Shown: positions 52,645-60,225 of the stretch, in pieces
How positions within the stretch are numbered: position 1 is the stretch's first letter
How the letters are laid out: the number at the start of each line of letters is the position of its first letter
Assembly (NCBI RefSeq): GCF_006227205.1
Contig: NZ_VCNG01000024.1
Location: forward strand, 1-64,000
Direction of reading: 5' to 3'
Length of the DNA: 64,000 nt
From: Pseudomonas sp. ICMP22404
GTDB taxonomy: Bacteria; Pseudomonadota; Gammaproteobacteria; Pseudomonadales; Pseudomonadaceae
The notes under the pieces: generated by a model
The model's database searches: none
Seen by the model: the letters and a program-made list of their open reading frames with translations, nothing else
Told to the model about the DNA's origin: nothing
Translations under genes and position numbers: made by a program

Positions 52645-53403
52645 ATGAGCGTAAGTCGAGCGCTGTTGCTGGTGTTGTGTCTGGGCGTGAGTCTCGGCGC
52701 CCTGGCGGTGGAGCCGACGCCATTGCCCGGCAAGATCCGCGCCGCCAGCGAGGAATGGGCCGACTACACAGAAGCCGACGGGCGGGGCATGGCCTGGGAC
52801 ATCCTGCGCGAAGTGTTCGAGCCCGAGGGCGTGAAGCTGGAGACCCGCACCGTGCCCTACACCCGTTCGATCGGCTTGGTACAGCGTGGGGAGGTCGACG
52901 TGCAGGTCGGTGCCTATCGCGATGAAACAGAAGGGCTGCTCTACCCCTACTGGCACTACGACGTTGATCACATCTATGCCCTGGGGCTGGCCTCCAAGCC
53001 GACGCCCACGCTGGAGACGATCGGCAACTACCGGTTGGTATGGATGCGCGGCTACGAATACAACAGCTACTTGCCCAACATCAAACGCTTCAATGAAATC
53101 CATCGTGCGGTAGGAATCTTGCCGATGCTGGCCCATGACCGGGCGGATTTCTACATCGACGCCTTGATGGAAATCCAGGGCGTGCTCGCCAAGGCCGACA
53201 ATCCCCAGCAATTCAAGCTCTCGCCGTTGATCAACCTGCCGCTGTACCTGGGCTTCGCCAATAATGAAAACGGACGGGCCCTGCGTGCGCTGTTCGACCG
53301 GCGTATGGAAGTGTTGGTGAAAAGTGGTCGGTTGAAACCGATTTTCGAGCGTTGGAAACAACCTTATCCTTTCGACGAGCACGGTAAGCCACCGAAGCCG
53401 TAA
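52645..53403 (+). CDS. Periplasmic substrate-binding protein (SBP_bac_3-like)
   Basis: The protein is 252 aa with a signal peptide (MSVSRALLLVLCLGVSLGAL). The mature part follows the polar amino-acid binding type: WADYTEADGRGMAWDILREVF (about 32-52), then GEVDVQVGAYRDETE. No permease or ATPase lies next to it, so it may work with a distant transporter or as a sensor ligand-binder. It lies 11 nt after pgpA. Confidence 0.8.
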   Translation: MSVSRALLLVLCLGVSLGALAVEPTPLPGKIRAASEEWADYTEADGRGMAWDILREVFEPEGVKLETRTVPYTRSIGLVQRGEVDVQVGAYRDETEGLLYPYWHYDVDHIYALGLASKPTPTLETIGNYRLVWMRGYEYNSYLPNIKRFNEIHRAVGILPMLAHDRADFYIDALMEIQGVLAKADNPQQFKLSPLINLPLYLGFANNENGRALRALFDRRMEVLVKSGRLKPIFERWKQPYPFDEHGKPPKP

Positions 53404-53512
53404 TCAATCTCTTCGATAGTAATAGTCGACAATTCAGCCTAAGCGTCTGCCGGGACCTGCTGTTACAATGCTCTCCTCTGCGAATCTCCAGTACTAGATC
53501 AGGAGCACACCG

Positions 53513-54130
53513 GTGCCTGTCGTTTTTGTTGCCGCTTCCAAGCTGCCAACGCCCTTTGCGCAATTCACCATGCATGGTTTTCTGGATGAGGCCACCGGCC
53601 GCGAGCACGTTGTGCTGAGCCTGGGTGATATTGCCGACGGCGTTCCGGTACTGGGCCGCTTGCACTCCGAATGCCTGACGGGCGATGCCCTGTTCAGCCA
53701 GCGCTGCGACTGCGGCTCGCAACTCGAAGCCGCCTTGCAGGCCATTGCCCGCGAAGGTCGAGGCGTGTTGCTGTACTTGCGCCAGGAAGGGCGTGGCATC
53801 GGTCTGTTGAACAAGATCCGTGCCTATGAATTGCAGGATGGCGGTGCCGATACCGTGGAAGCCAACGAGCGCCTCGGGTTTGCCGCCGACCTGCGTGACT
53901 ACAGCATCTGCCTGCCCATGCTCGAACACCTGGGCGTCAAGTCCCTGCGGTTGATGACCAATAACCCGCGCAAGGTCAAGGCGTTGACCGAAATGGGCAT
54001 CGTGGTGGCGGAGCGGGTGCCGCTGCACACCGGCCATAATCCCCACAACAAGCTGTACCTGGCGACCAAGGCCAGCAAGCTCGACCACATGATGGGCAAT
54101 GAGCACCAGGGCGAGGTCGACCGGGCGTGA
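53513..54130 (+). CDS. ribA: GTP cyclohydrolase II, GTG start
   Basis: The protein is 205 aa from a GTG at 53513 behind CAGGAG. The zinc site QRCDCGSQLEAAL (about 63-75) and the GTP loop YLRQEGRGIGLLNK are intact, unlike in the RibBX half. It opens GTP to the riboflavin precursor. TNNPRK and the basic tail are family features. The next gene starts inside its stop codon (GTGA). Confidence 0.97.
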   Translation: MPVVFVAASKLPTPFAQFTMHGFLDEATGREHVVLSLGDIADGVPVLGRLHSECLTGDALFSQRCDCGSQLEAALQAIAREGRGVLLYLRQEGRGIGLLNKIRAYELQDGGADTVEANERLGFAADLRDYSICLPMLEHLGVKSLRLMTNNPRKVKALTEMGIVVAERVPLHTGHNPHNKLYLATKASKLDHMMGNEHQGEVDRA

Positions 54131-54546
54131 CGCGGGGTCAGGTGCGGCGACGGCTGTCCATCAGCTGGTGGAAATACCTGGCGTTGGCGTTGCTGCCGCT
54201 GTTCGTGATCAATCTGGTCTTCGGCCAGGGCGAAGCGATCCTGCCGGTGTTGGCGATGCCGCTGTTCATCGCCGGCGTGGCCTCGATGTTCGTCAGCCTG
54301 CGATTCTTTGGCGCATACAAACACGCTTTGATCGCCACCCAGAATGCCCTCGATACCCCCGAAGAGCCCCAGGCCTGGATCACGTTGGCTGCCAGTCGGC
54401 GTGCTGCGTTCCTGGTCGCCGGGCTGCCGGCCTGGATCGGTGCCCTGGCGGTGTTCGTGGGCCTGGAAGCCGTGCCGCTGATGTTGCTGGCCTTGTCTTC
54501 CACGGTGCTGTTCTACCTGTATCGCCTTCCGCGTCAGCTCGGCTGA
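54127..54546 (+). CDS. Small uncharacterised membrane protein, GTG start
   Basis: The protein is 139 aa from a GTG at 54127 that overlaps the ribA stop. Four predicted membrane helices lie at about 15-33, 38-58, 93-110 and 114-132, with a basic N terminus. I do not recognise the family. It is coupled to ribA, as in P. aeruginosa where a hypothetical gene also follows ribA. Confidence 0.8.
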   Translation: MTRGQVRRRLSISWWKYLALALLPLFVINLVFGQGEAILPVLAMPLFIAGVASMFVSLRFFGAYKHALIATQNALDTPEEPQAWITLAASRRAAFLVAGLPAWIGALAVFVGLEAVPLMLLALSSTVLFYLYRLPRQLG

Positions 54547-54563
54547 TAGACCGCGGCGTCCCT

Positions 54564-54710
54564 ATCGCGAGCAGGCTCGCTCCCACAATTGAATGATGGT
54601 GTCTGTTCGGGCGCGGTCCCTTGTGGGAGCGAGCCTGCTCGCGATGGCGGTGTATCAGTCCAAACAGTCGTCGACTGACAGATCGCATCGCGAGCAAGCT
54701 CGCTCCCACA
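54564..54710. repeat. Triple REP cluster
   Basis: Three REP copies (54564-54587, 54622-54645, 54687-54710) lie in alternating orientation (inward, outward, inward) between convergent genes. All other REP loci here have two copies. Confidence 0.9.
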
Positions 54711-54721
54711 GGGTAGGTAGG

Positions 54722-56620
54722 TTACAGGCCCAGCAACTGCAGCCGCCGGCGCACGGATGCTTCGATCCCAGCCTCGTCCAGCCCGCACTCGGCCAGCATT
54801 TGCGCAGGCTTGGCGTGTTCGACGTAGATGTCCGGCAGGCCCAGGTGCAGCACGGGCTTGAGGATGTTCTCCCGGGCCAGGAACTCACTGACCGCCGCGC
54901 CGGCGCCGCCCATGATGGCGTTTTCCTCGATGGTCACCAGCAGCTCATGGCTGGCGGCCATTTCGCGGAGCAGGGCTTCGTCCAGCGGTTTGACGAAGCG
55001 CATGTCCACGACAGTGGCGTCCAGGGTCTGTGCGACTTTCAAGGCCTCGGCCAGTTGCACGCCGAACACCAACAGGGCGGTCTGCTTGCCCTGGCGGCGG
55101 ATCACACCCTTGCCGATCTCAATCGGCTCGAGGGTGGTCTCGATGGTCGCGTTCGGTCCGCTGCCACGGGGATAGCGCACCGCCGCTGGGCCATTGAACA
55201 GGTGGCCGGTGGTGAGCATCTTGCGCAGCTCGTTTTCGTCGCTCGGGGTCATCACCAGCATGCCGGGGATGCAGCGCAGGTATGAAAGGTCGAAGCTGCC
55301 GGCGTGAGTCGGGCCGTCTTCGCCCACCAGGCCGGCGCGGTCGATGGCGAACAGCACATCGAGATTCTGCACCGCGACGTCATGGACCAGCTGGTCGTAA
55401 CCGCGTTGCAGGAAGGTCGAATAGATCGCCACCACCGGTTTTGCCCCTTCGCACGCCATGCCGGCGGCAAAGGTCACGGCGTGCTGTTCGGCAATCGCTA
55501 CGTCGAAATAGCGTTGCGGGTAGCGTTCGCTGAAGGCCACCAGGTCCGAGCCTTCCTTCATGGCGGGGGTGATGCCCACCAGGCGCGAGTCCTTGGCGGC
55601 CATGTCGCACAGCCATTGGCCGAATACGGCGGAGTACTTGGGGCCACCGGCCTTTTTCGGGGCGGAGGCCGGGGCATCCAGCGGTTCGAGCTTGGTGATG
55701 GCGTGGTAACCGATAGGGTCGACTTCCGCCGGGGCGAAGCCCTTGCCCTTCTTGGTCACCACATGCAGGAACTGTGGTCCCTTGAGGTCACGCATGTTGC
55801 GCAGCGTGGCGATCAGCGTCGGCAGGTCATGACCGTCGATCGGGCCGATGTAGTTCCAGCCCAGTTCTTCGAACAGCGTGCCGGGGACCAGCATGCCCTT
55901 GGCATATTCCTCGGTGCGGCGAGCGATTTCCCAGGCGCCGGGCAAGCGCGACAGGACCTTCTTGCTGCCTTCGCGCATGCTGGCGTAGGTGCGGCTGGAA
56001 AGGATCTTCGCCAGGTAGTTGGACAAGCCGCCGACATTGCGCGAGATCGACATGTCGTTGTCGTTGAGGATCACCAGCATGTTGGCGTTGACTTCCGGCG
56101 CGTGGTTCAGCGCCTCGAAAGCCATGCCCGCCGTCAGGGCGCCATCGCCGATCACGGCAATGGCCTTGCGGTCGCTGTTCTGCAGCCGGGAGGCAATGGC
56201 CATGCCCAGGGCAGCGCTGATGGAGGTGCTGGAGTGACCGACGCCAAAGGTGTCGTATTCGCTTTCGGAGCGCCGTGGGAATGCCGCGATGCCGTCCTTC
56301 TGGCGCAGCGTGCCCATGCGCTCGCGGCGACCGGTGAGGATCTTGTGCGGGTAGGCCTGATGGCCGACGTCCCACACCAGCCGGTCGTCCGGAGTGTCGA
56401 ATACGTAATGCAGCGCGATGGTCAGCTCGATGACGCCCAGGCCGGCACCGAAGTGCCCACCGGTCTGGCCGACCGTATAGAGCAGTTCCAGGCGCAACTC
56501 ATCGGCCAGGGTTTCCAGCTCGGCTTCACCCAGCCGACGCAAGCCGTCCGGCGTGTTGGCGCGGTCCAGCAGGGGCGTGGTCGGGCGTTTGCGGGGAATC
56601 TCTTGAAACGTCGTGGGCAT
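54722..56620 (-). CDS. dxs: 1-deoxy-D-xylulose-5-phosphate synthase
   Basis: The protein is 632 aa. It is a TPP-dependent transketolase-like enzyme that makes DXP from pyruvate and glyceraldehyde 3-phosphate, the first step of the MEP isoprenoid path. The TPP motif is GDGALTAGMAFEALNHA..ND (about 157-188), and GQTGGHFGAGLGVIELT is near the N terminus. The C-terminal transketolase domains are complete. It follows ispA by 113 nt on the minus strand and so belongs to the xseB-ispA-dxs group. Confidence 0.97.
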   Translation of the reverse strand: MPTTFQEIPRKRPTTPLLDRANTPDGLRRLGEAELETLADELRLELLYTVGQTGGHFGAGLGVIELTIALHYVFDTPDDRLVWDVGHQAYPHKILTGRRERMGTLRQKDGIAAFPRRSESEYDTFGVGHSSTSISAALGMAIASRLQNSDRKAIAVIGDGALTAGMAFEALNHAPEVNANMLVILNDNDMSISRNVGGLSNYLAKILSSRTYASMREGSKKVLSRLPGAWEIARRTEEYAKGMLVPGTLFEELGWNYIGPIDGHDLPTLIATLRNMRDLKGPQFLHVVTKKGKGFAPAEVDPIGYHAITKLEPLDAPASAPKKAGGPKYSAVFGQWLCDMAAKDSRLVGITPAMKEGSDLVAFSERYPQRYFDVAIAEQHAVTFAAGMACEGAKPVVAIYSTFLQRGYDQLVHDVAVQNLDVLFAIDRAGLVGEDGPTHAGSFDLSYLRCIPGMLVMTPSDENELRKMLTTGHLFNGPAAVRYPRGSGPNATIETTLEPIEIGKGVIRRQGKQTALLVFGVQLAEALKVAQTLDATVVDMRFVKPLDEALLREMAASHELLVTIEENAIMGGAGAAVSEFLARENILKPVLHLGLPDIYVEHAKPAQMLAECGLDEAGIEASVRRRLQLLGL

Positions 56621-56733
56621 CAGGCGAATCGTTATAGGTATAGAAAGAGGCGGCAGTTTACCTTATGCATCGCAAGCTGCCCACGCGTTGGCCGGAACTT
56701 GGCCGATACGCAGTCTGAAAGGTTGACCCCGTA

Positions 56734-57621
56734 TCAGCTGCGTCGTTCGACGATATAGCGCGCCAAGTCGCGCAGCGGTTCGGCCGCCGCGTCAAACAGC
56801 CGCAACGCTTCCAGGGCCTGGTCGCGCAATTCCAGGGCGTAGGCCTTGGCGGCGTCGAGGCCCAGCAGGGCCGGGTAGGTCGGCTTGTCGCGGGCGATGT
56901 CCGCACCCTGGCGCTTGCCCAGAGTCTGGGTATCGCTTTCGACATCGAGGATATCGTCCTGCACCTGGAACGCCAGGCCGATGGCTCGGGCGTATGCCTG
57001 CAAGGCGTGCAACTGTTCTGGGGTGGCCCGGCCGCTGGCGAGGGCGCCGAGCTTGACGCTGGCTTCGATCAGGGCACCGGTCTTGTGCCGGTGCATGTAT
57101 TCCAGCGCACCCTGATCCAGCTTCAGGCCGACCGAACCCAGGTCGATGGCCTGGCCGCCGACCATGCCGGCGGGTCCTGCCGCCAGTGCCAGGGTGCTGA
57201 CCATGTCCAGGCGGACCTGTGCCGGGCAATCGCTCAGGGACGGATCGAGCAGGGCGCTGAAGGCCAGGCTCTGCAAGCCGTCACCGGCCAGGATCGCGCA
57301 GGCTTCGTCGAATTGCTTGTGGGTGGTCGGCTGGCCGCGACGCAGGTCGTCGTCATCCATGGCCGGCAGGTCGTCGTGCACCAGGGAATAAGCGTGGATC
57401 AGTTCCACCGCACATGCCGCGCCGTTGGCCTGTTCGGCCACACCGCCCAAGGCTTCGCATGCGGCATAAGCCAGCAGGGGCCGCACACGCTTGCCGCCGT
57501 TCATCACGCTATAGCGCATGGCTTCGTACAGGCGCGCCAGCTCGGGGCTCGGCGCGGTAAACAAAGTGCTCAACGCAGCATTGACCCGGGCCTGGCTGCT
57601 GGCCTGATAGGCGCCGATCAT
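56734..57621 (-). CDS. ispA: Farnesyl diphosphate synthase
   Basis: The protein is 295 aa. The first aspartate-rich motif is DDLPAMDDDDLRRG (about 84-97) and the second is DDILD (about 224-228). The length-determining residues before the first motif (HAYSLVHDD) fit FPP synthase of the IspA type. It supplies ubiquinone, bactoprenol and haem O precursors. The ATGA overlaps the xseB stop. Confidence 0.95.
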   Translation of the reverse strand: MIGAYQASSQARVNAALSTLFTAPSPELARLYEAMRYSVMNGGKRVRPLLAYAACEALGGVAEQANGAACAVELIHAYSLVHDDLPAMDDDDLRRGQPTTHKQFDEACAILAGDGLQSLAFSALLDPSLSDCPAQVRLDMVSTLALAAGPAGMVGGQAIDLGSVGLKLDQGALEYMHRHKTGALIEASVKLGALASGRATPEQLHALQAYARAIGLAFQVQDDILDVESDTQTLGKRQGADIARDKPTYPALLGLDAAKAYALELRDQALEALRLFDAAAEPLRDLARYIVERRS

Positions 57622-57860
57622 TCAGGCTGTTCCGCGTCGAAAGGTTCTTCGGTCAGCTCGCCATCGCGCTCGAGCAGCAACTGCACCTTCTGCTCGGCCT
57701 GGGCCAGCGCCGCCTGGCAGTCGCGAGTCAGGCCGATACCTTGTTCGAAGGCAGTCAGCGAGTCTTCCAGCGACAATTCGCCGTTCTCCAGCCGTTCGAC
57801 CAGCGTTTGCAGGTCGGCCAGGGATTGTTCGAAGTCCAATGCAGCTTTTTTGCGGGCCAT
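57618..57860 (-). CDS. xseB: Exodeoxyribonuclease VII small subunit
   Basis: The protein is 80 aa. It has two helices with the family pattern FEQSLADLQTLVERLENGELSLEDSLTAFEQG (about 10-41). It forms the exonuclease VII complex with XseA. Gene order xseB-ispA-dxs is widespread in gammaproteobacteria. The C-terminal acidic tail is variable. Confidence 0.95.
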   Translation of the reverse strand: MARKKAALDFEQSLADLQTLVERLENGELSLEDSLTAFEQGIGLTRDCQAALAQAEQKVQLLLERDGELTEEPFDAEQPE

Positions 57861-57996
57861 GGCGGCTATTCCGGTTGACTGTTAAACCGGCGCGACACTA
57901 GCAGACATGGGGTTTTGGGGCAAATCAGGGCGGGTTACAGGTGGCGTGTTCGTTTGTGGCGCCCCTTTGCAGCATCTGCTCGCTATAAACGCAATC

Positions 57997-59133
57997 TCAT
58001 GCCGCTGGATAATTGATCCGGTACCGAGTGCTGCGTCCACCTCCCGGTAAGCGCTCCAGACAGCCTTTTTCCAGCAACTCCGTCAGATGTCGGGTTGCCG
58101 TTGCCTTGGAAACCTTGGCTACGGCCTGGTACTGCGCGGCGCTGATACCCTGCTCAAAACCTTTTTCACCACCATCGAGCAACCGGTTAAGCACTTTGGT
58201 CTGTTCTGGCGTGAGTCCTGAGGCGCGATGGACCTGCCAGAACCGTGCCTTACCTAGCACGCTTTCGATCTGCACCATGGCTTTGTGCAAGCTGCGTGAC
58301 AGGGTCTGCAGAAACCAGCTAAGCCAATCGGTGATATCCAACGTAGCTTTCTGAGTGCTTTCGAGGGCTCGGTAATAGCCTGCGCGGTCTTCCAGAATGC
58401 TCACGGACATGGCGTAGAAACGGATTGCCTGGGCTTCGCCCTGAGCCAGTGCGAGATCGGTGAGAGTGCGGGTCAGGCGGCCGTTGCCGTCGTCGAACGG
58501 ATGCAGAGTGACAAACCAGAAGTGGGCGATACCGGCCCGCAACAATGGATCGAGTCCGGGTTGATGGCGGCTGGCCTCAAACCAGTCGAGGAACGTTTGC
58601 AATTGCCGTTCGAGACCTTGGCGAGGCGGTGCCTCGAAATGAACGGTAGGGCGGTCCAACCTGCCCGAGACCACTTGCATCGGCTCGTCCCCCCGCAGCG
58701 AACCTACGCGGATGTGCTGGTGGAAAAGTTCCTCCGCCTGCTCAGGGAACAGCCACTCATGCCATTCAAGTAGCCGCTCGACCGTCAGGGGCTGGCTGAA
58801 ATGCCGGGTCGCATCCAGCAGAAGGTTTGCCAGACCCTCGCTGCGCGGGCTGACGGGGTTATCGCCGGCCCGCTCCAGGCCCAGGCGTCGGGCCAGGGAC
58901 GACCGCACCGAGCCCACATTCAATTGCTCCCCTTCAATGGCCGAAGAGGTCACGATGTTCTGCAACAACGCGTCAAGTTCGTTCTGGGCGTTGAGCGCCT
59001 TAGTGACAGCGCCGGTCATTCCGAGCAATTGACCTTGGGTTTGTACGCATTCCCGTAGCAGAGGCGTTAACGCTTCAGACTGCCAGTGAAAGTTGGGCCA
59101 GTCGGGCTGTTGCCAGATCCAATAGGGTTCCAT
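57997..59133 (-). CDS. Fic-family AMP-transferase with C-terminal winged helix
   Basis: The protein is 378 aa from the ATG at 59133, with GGAGAG four bases upstream. The Fic motif HPFDDGNGRL is at 211-220 (all catalytic residues present). The N-terminal inhibitory helix SSAIEGE carries the S/T-x-x-x-E-G/N motif (63-68), so it is a self-inhibited class II Fic. The last ~75 residues form a winged helix (AAQYQAVAKVSKATATRHLTEL). Two 29-bp palindromes lie in its promoter. No antitoxin gene is next to it. The target protein is unknown. Confidence 0.93.
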   Translation of the reverse strand: MEPYWIWQQPDWPNFHWQSEALTPLLRECVQTQGQLLGMTGAVTKALNAQNELDALLQNIVTSSAIEGEQLNVGSVRSSLARRLGLERAGDNPVSPRSEGLANLLLDATRHFSQPLTVERLLEWHEWLFPEQAEELFHQHIRVGSLRGDEPMQVVSGRLDRPTVHFEAPPRQGLERQLQTFLDWFEASRHQPGLDPLLRAGIAHFWFVTLHPFDDGNGRLTRTLTDLALAQGEAQAIRFYAMSVSILEDRAGYYRALESTQKATLDITDWLSWFLQTLSRSLHKAMVQIESVLGKARFWQVHRASGLTPEQTKVLNRLLDGGEKGFEQGISAAQYQAVAKVSKATATRHLTELLEKGCLERLPGGGRSTRYRINYPAA

Positions 59134-59153
59134 GAGTCTCTCCATTCCTGGGA

Positions 59154-59182
59154 TGAGCCGAATAATAATGCTATTCGGCTCA
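59154..59182 (-). promoter_or_regulatory. Operator-like palindrome 1 upstream of fic
   Basis: A perfect 11-7-11 inverted repeat reads TGAGCCGAATA, seven bases, TATTCGGCTCA. It lies 21 bp before the fic ATG. Confidence 0.75.
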
Positions 59183-59187
59183 TTTTG

Positions 59188-59216
59188 TGAGCCGAATAAA
59201 TTCACTAATCGGCTCA
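59188..59216 (-). promoter_or_regulatory. Operator-like palindrome 2 upstream of fic
   Basis: This is a second 11-7-11 palindrome, identical on the left arm and 10/11 on the right arm, offset by 34 bp from the first. A 5-bp gap separates the two. Confidence 0.72.
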
Positions 59217-59403
59217 CGCTCTCCTCAAGACGTGATTTCCCACACAGAATCACGCGTTCCCCGATTGTGAATAACGCGCCGAATCGCTAACCTTCGCGCC
59301 ATCTACAGCCCCCGTATGGCGGGCCCCTGACGAAACCTGAAAAAAGATAATCAATGCGCCGAGGAAGGGCGCCGGGTTGCGTTGTGCATGGCAGGAGGCA
59401 TAC

Positions 59404-60192
59404 ATGCGTTTTCTTTCATTGCTGATCGCGCTGACGGTCGCACCGCTGGTGTGGGCCGAGCCTACGGCCGAGATGTCGGAGCCGGTGGGCGGCTGGCGTT
59501 ACAGCGGCTTGCTCGATCGCACTGAAAACCCGCAGGTGGCCTATCCCACGCCGCCCATCGACCGGGGCGTGCAGCGCAATCGCACGATGATCGAGGGCCG
59601 GCTCAAGGCCATGGGCACCGCCCGTCCGCCCCACAGCCTGGCGGTCAATGGCAATCCACTGAATCTCTATACCGACGACGAAGGCCGTTTCGCCCGGCCG
59701 TATGCGTTCGGTGCCGGCTCCAACAGCGTCGAGGTCCGCAGCTCCGAAGGCAAGTCCCTCAAGCGTGTGCAGTTCTACGAGGCCAACAACCTGCGGACCC
59801 CGGCGCAGATCCGCGTGGTGCTGGGCTGGGACGATCCCAAGGCCGAACTGGACCTGCACATCATCACCCCCGACGGCCAGCACGCCTTCTTCGGCCAGCC
59901 GGCGCTGAGCAACGGCGGCGGCCTCGACCCGGACGGCGTCGATGGCCCCGGCCCCGAAATGTTCACCATGACGGCGCCAATGCACGGCACCTACCTGGTC
60001 TACGTGAACTATTGGGGCAACTACGGCGACGGCGGCTATAACTTCGACGAGACCAGCAACCAGAACGAGGTGATCACCTCGCAGATCAATCTGGTGCTCA
60101 ACGAAAACACCGTCAATGAGAAACGCGAAACCTTTGTCGTGCCCTTGCGCGCCATCGGCGATCTTTTGCTGGTCAAGACTTTCAACTACTAA
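59404..60192 (+). CDS. magA: YfaP-like DUF2135 periplasmic protein (MagA)
   Basis: The protein is 262 aa from the ATG at 59404 behind AGGAGG, with a signal peptide (MRFLSLLIALTVAPLVWA). The DUF2135 domain starts around residue 135 (IRVVLGWDDPKAELDLHI..). It is the first gene of a four-gene set that matches E. coli yfaPQATS and P. aeruginosa magA-D around an alpha-2-macroglobulin. The name magA is inferred from order. Confidence 0.88.
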   Translation: MRFLSLLIALTVAPLVWAEPTAEMSEPVGGWRYSGLLDRTENPQVAYPTPPIDRGVQRNRTMIEGRLKAMGTARPPHSLAVNGNPLNLYTDDEGRFARPYAFGAGSNSVEVRSSEGKSLKRVQFYEANNLRTPAQIRVVLGWDDPKAELDLHIITPDGQHAFFGQPALSNGGGLDPDGVDGPGPEMFTMTAPMHGTYLVYVNYWGNYGDGGYNFDETSNQNEVITSQINLVLNENTVNEKRETFVVPLRAIGDLLLVKTFNY

Positions 60193-60225
60193 TTCCGCTC
60201 CACGGATGAACAGGCCCTTGTGAAT

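Noticed and set aside
26507..54710. CRISPR array from the repeated 24-bp elements
   Set aside because: The repeats are dispersed, inverted and palindromic with no regular spacers; there are no cas genes. They are REP elements.
57997..59133. Fic toxin-antitoxin operon
   Set aside because: The inhibitory SxxxEG helix is inside the same protein and no small antitoxin gene is adjacent; it is a class II Fic.
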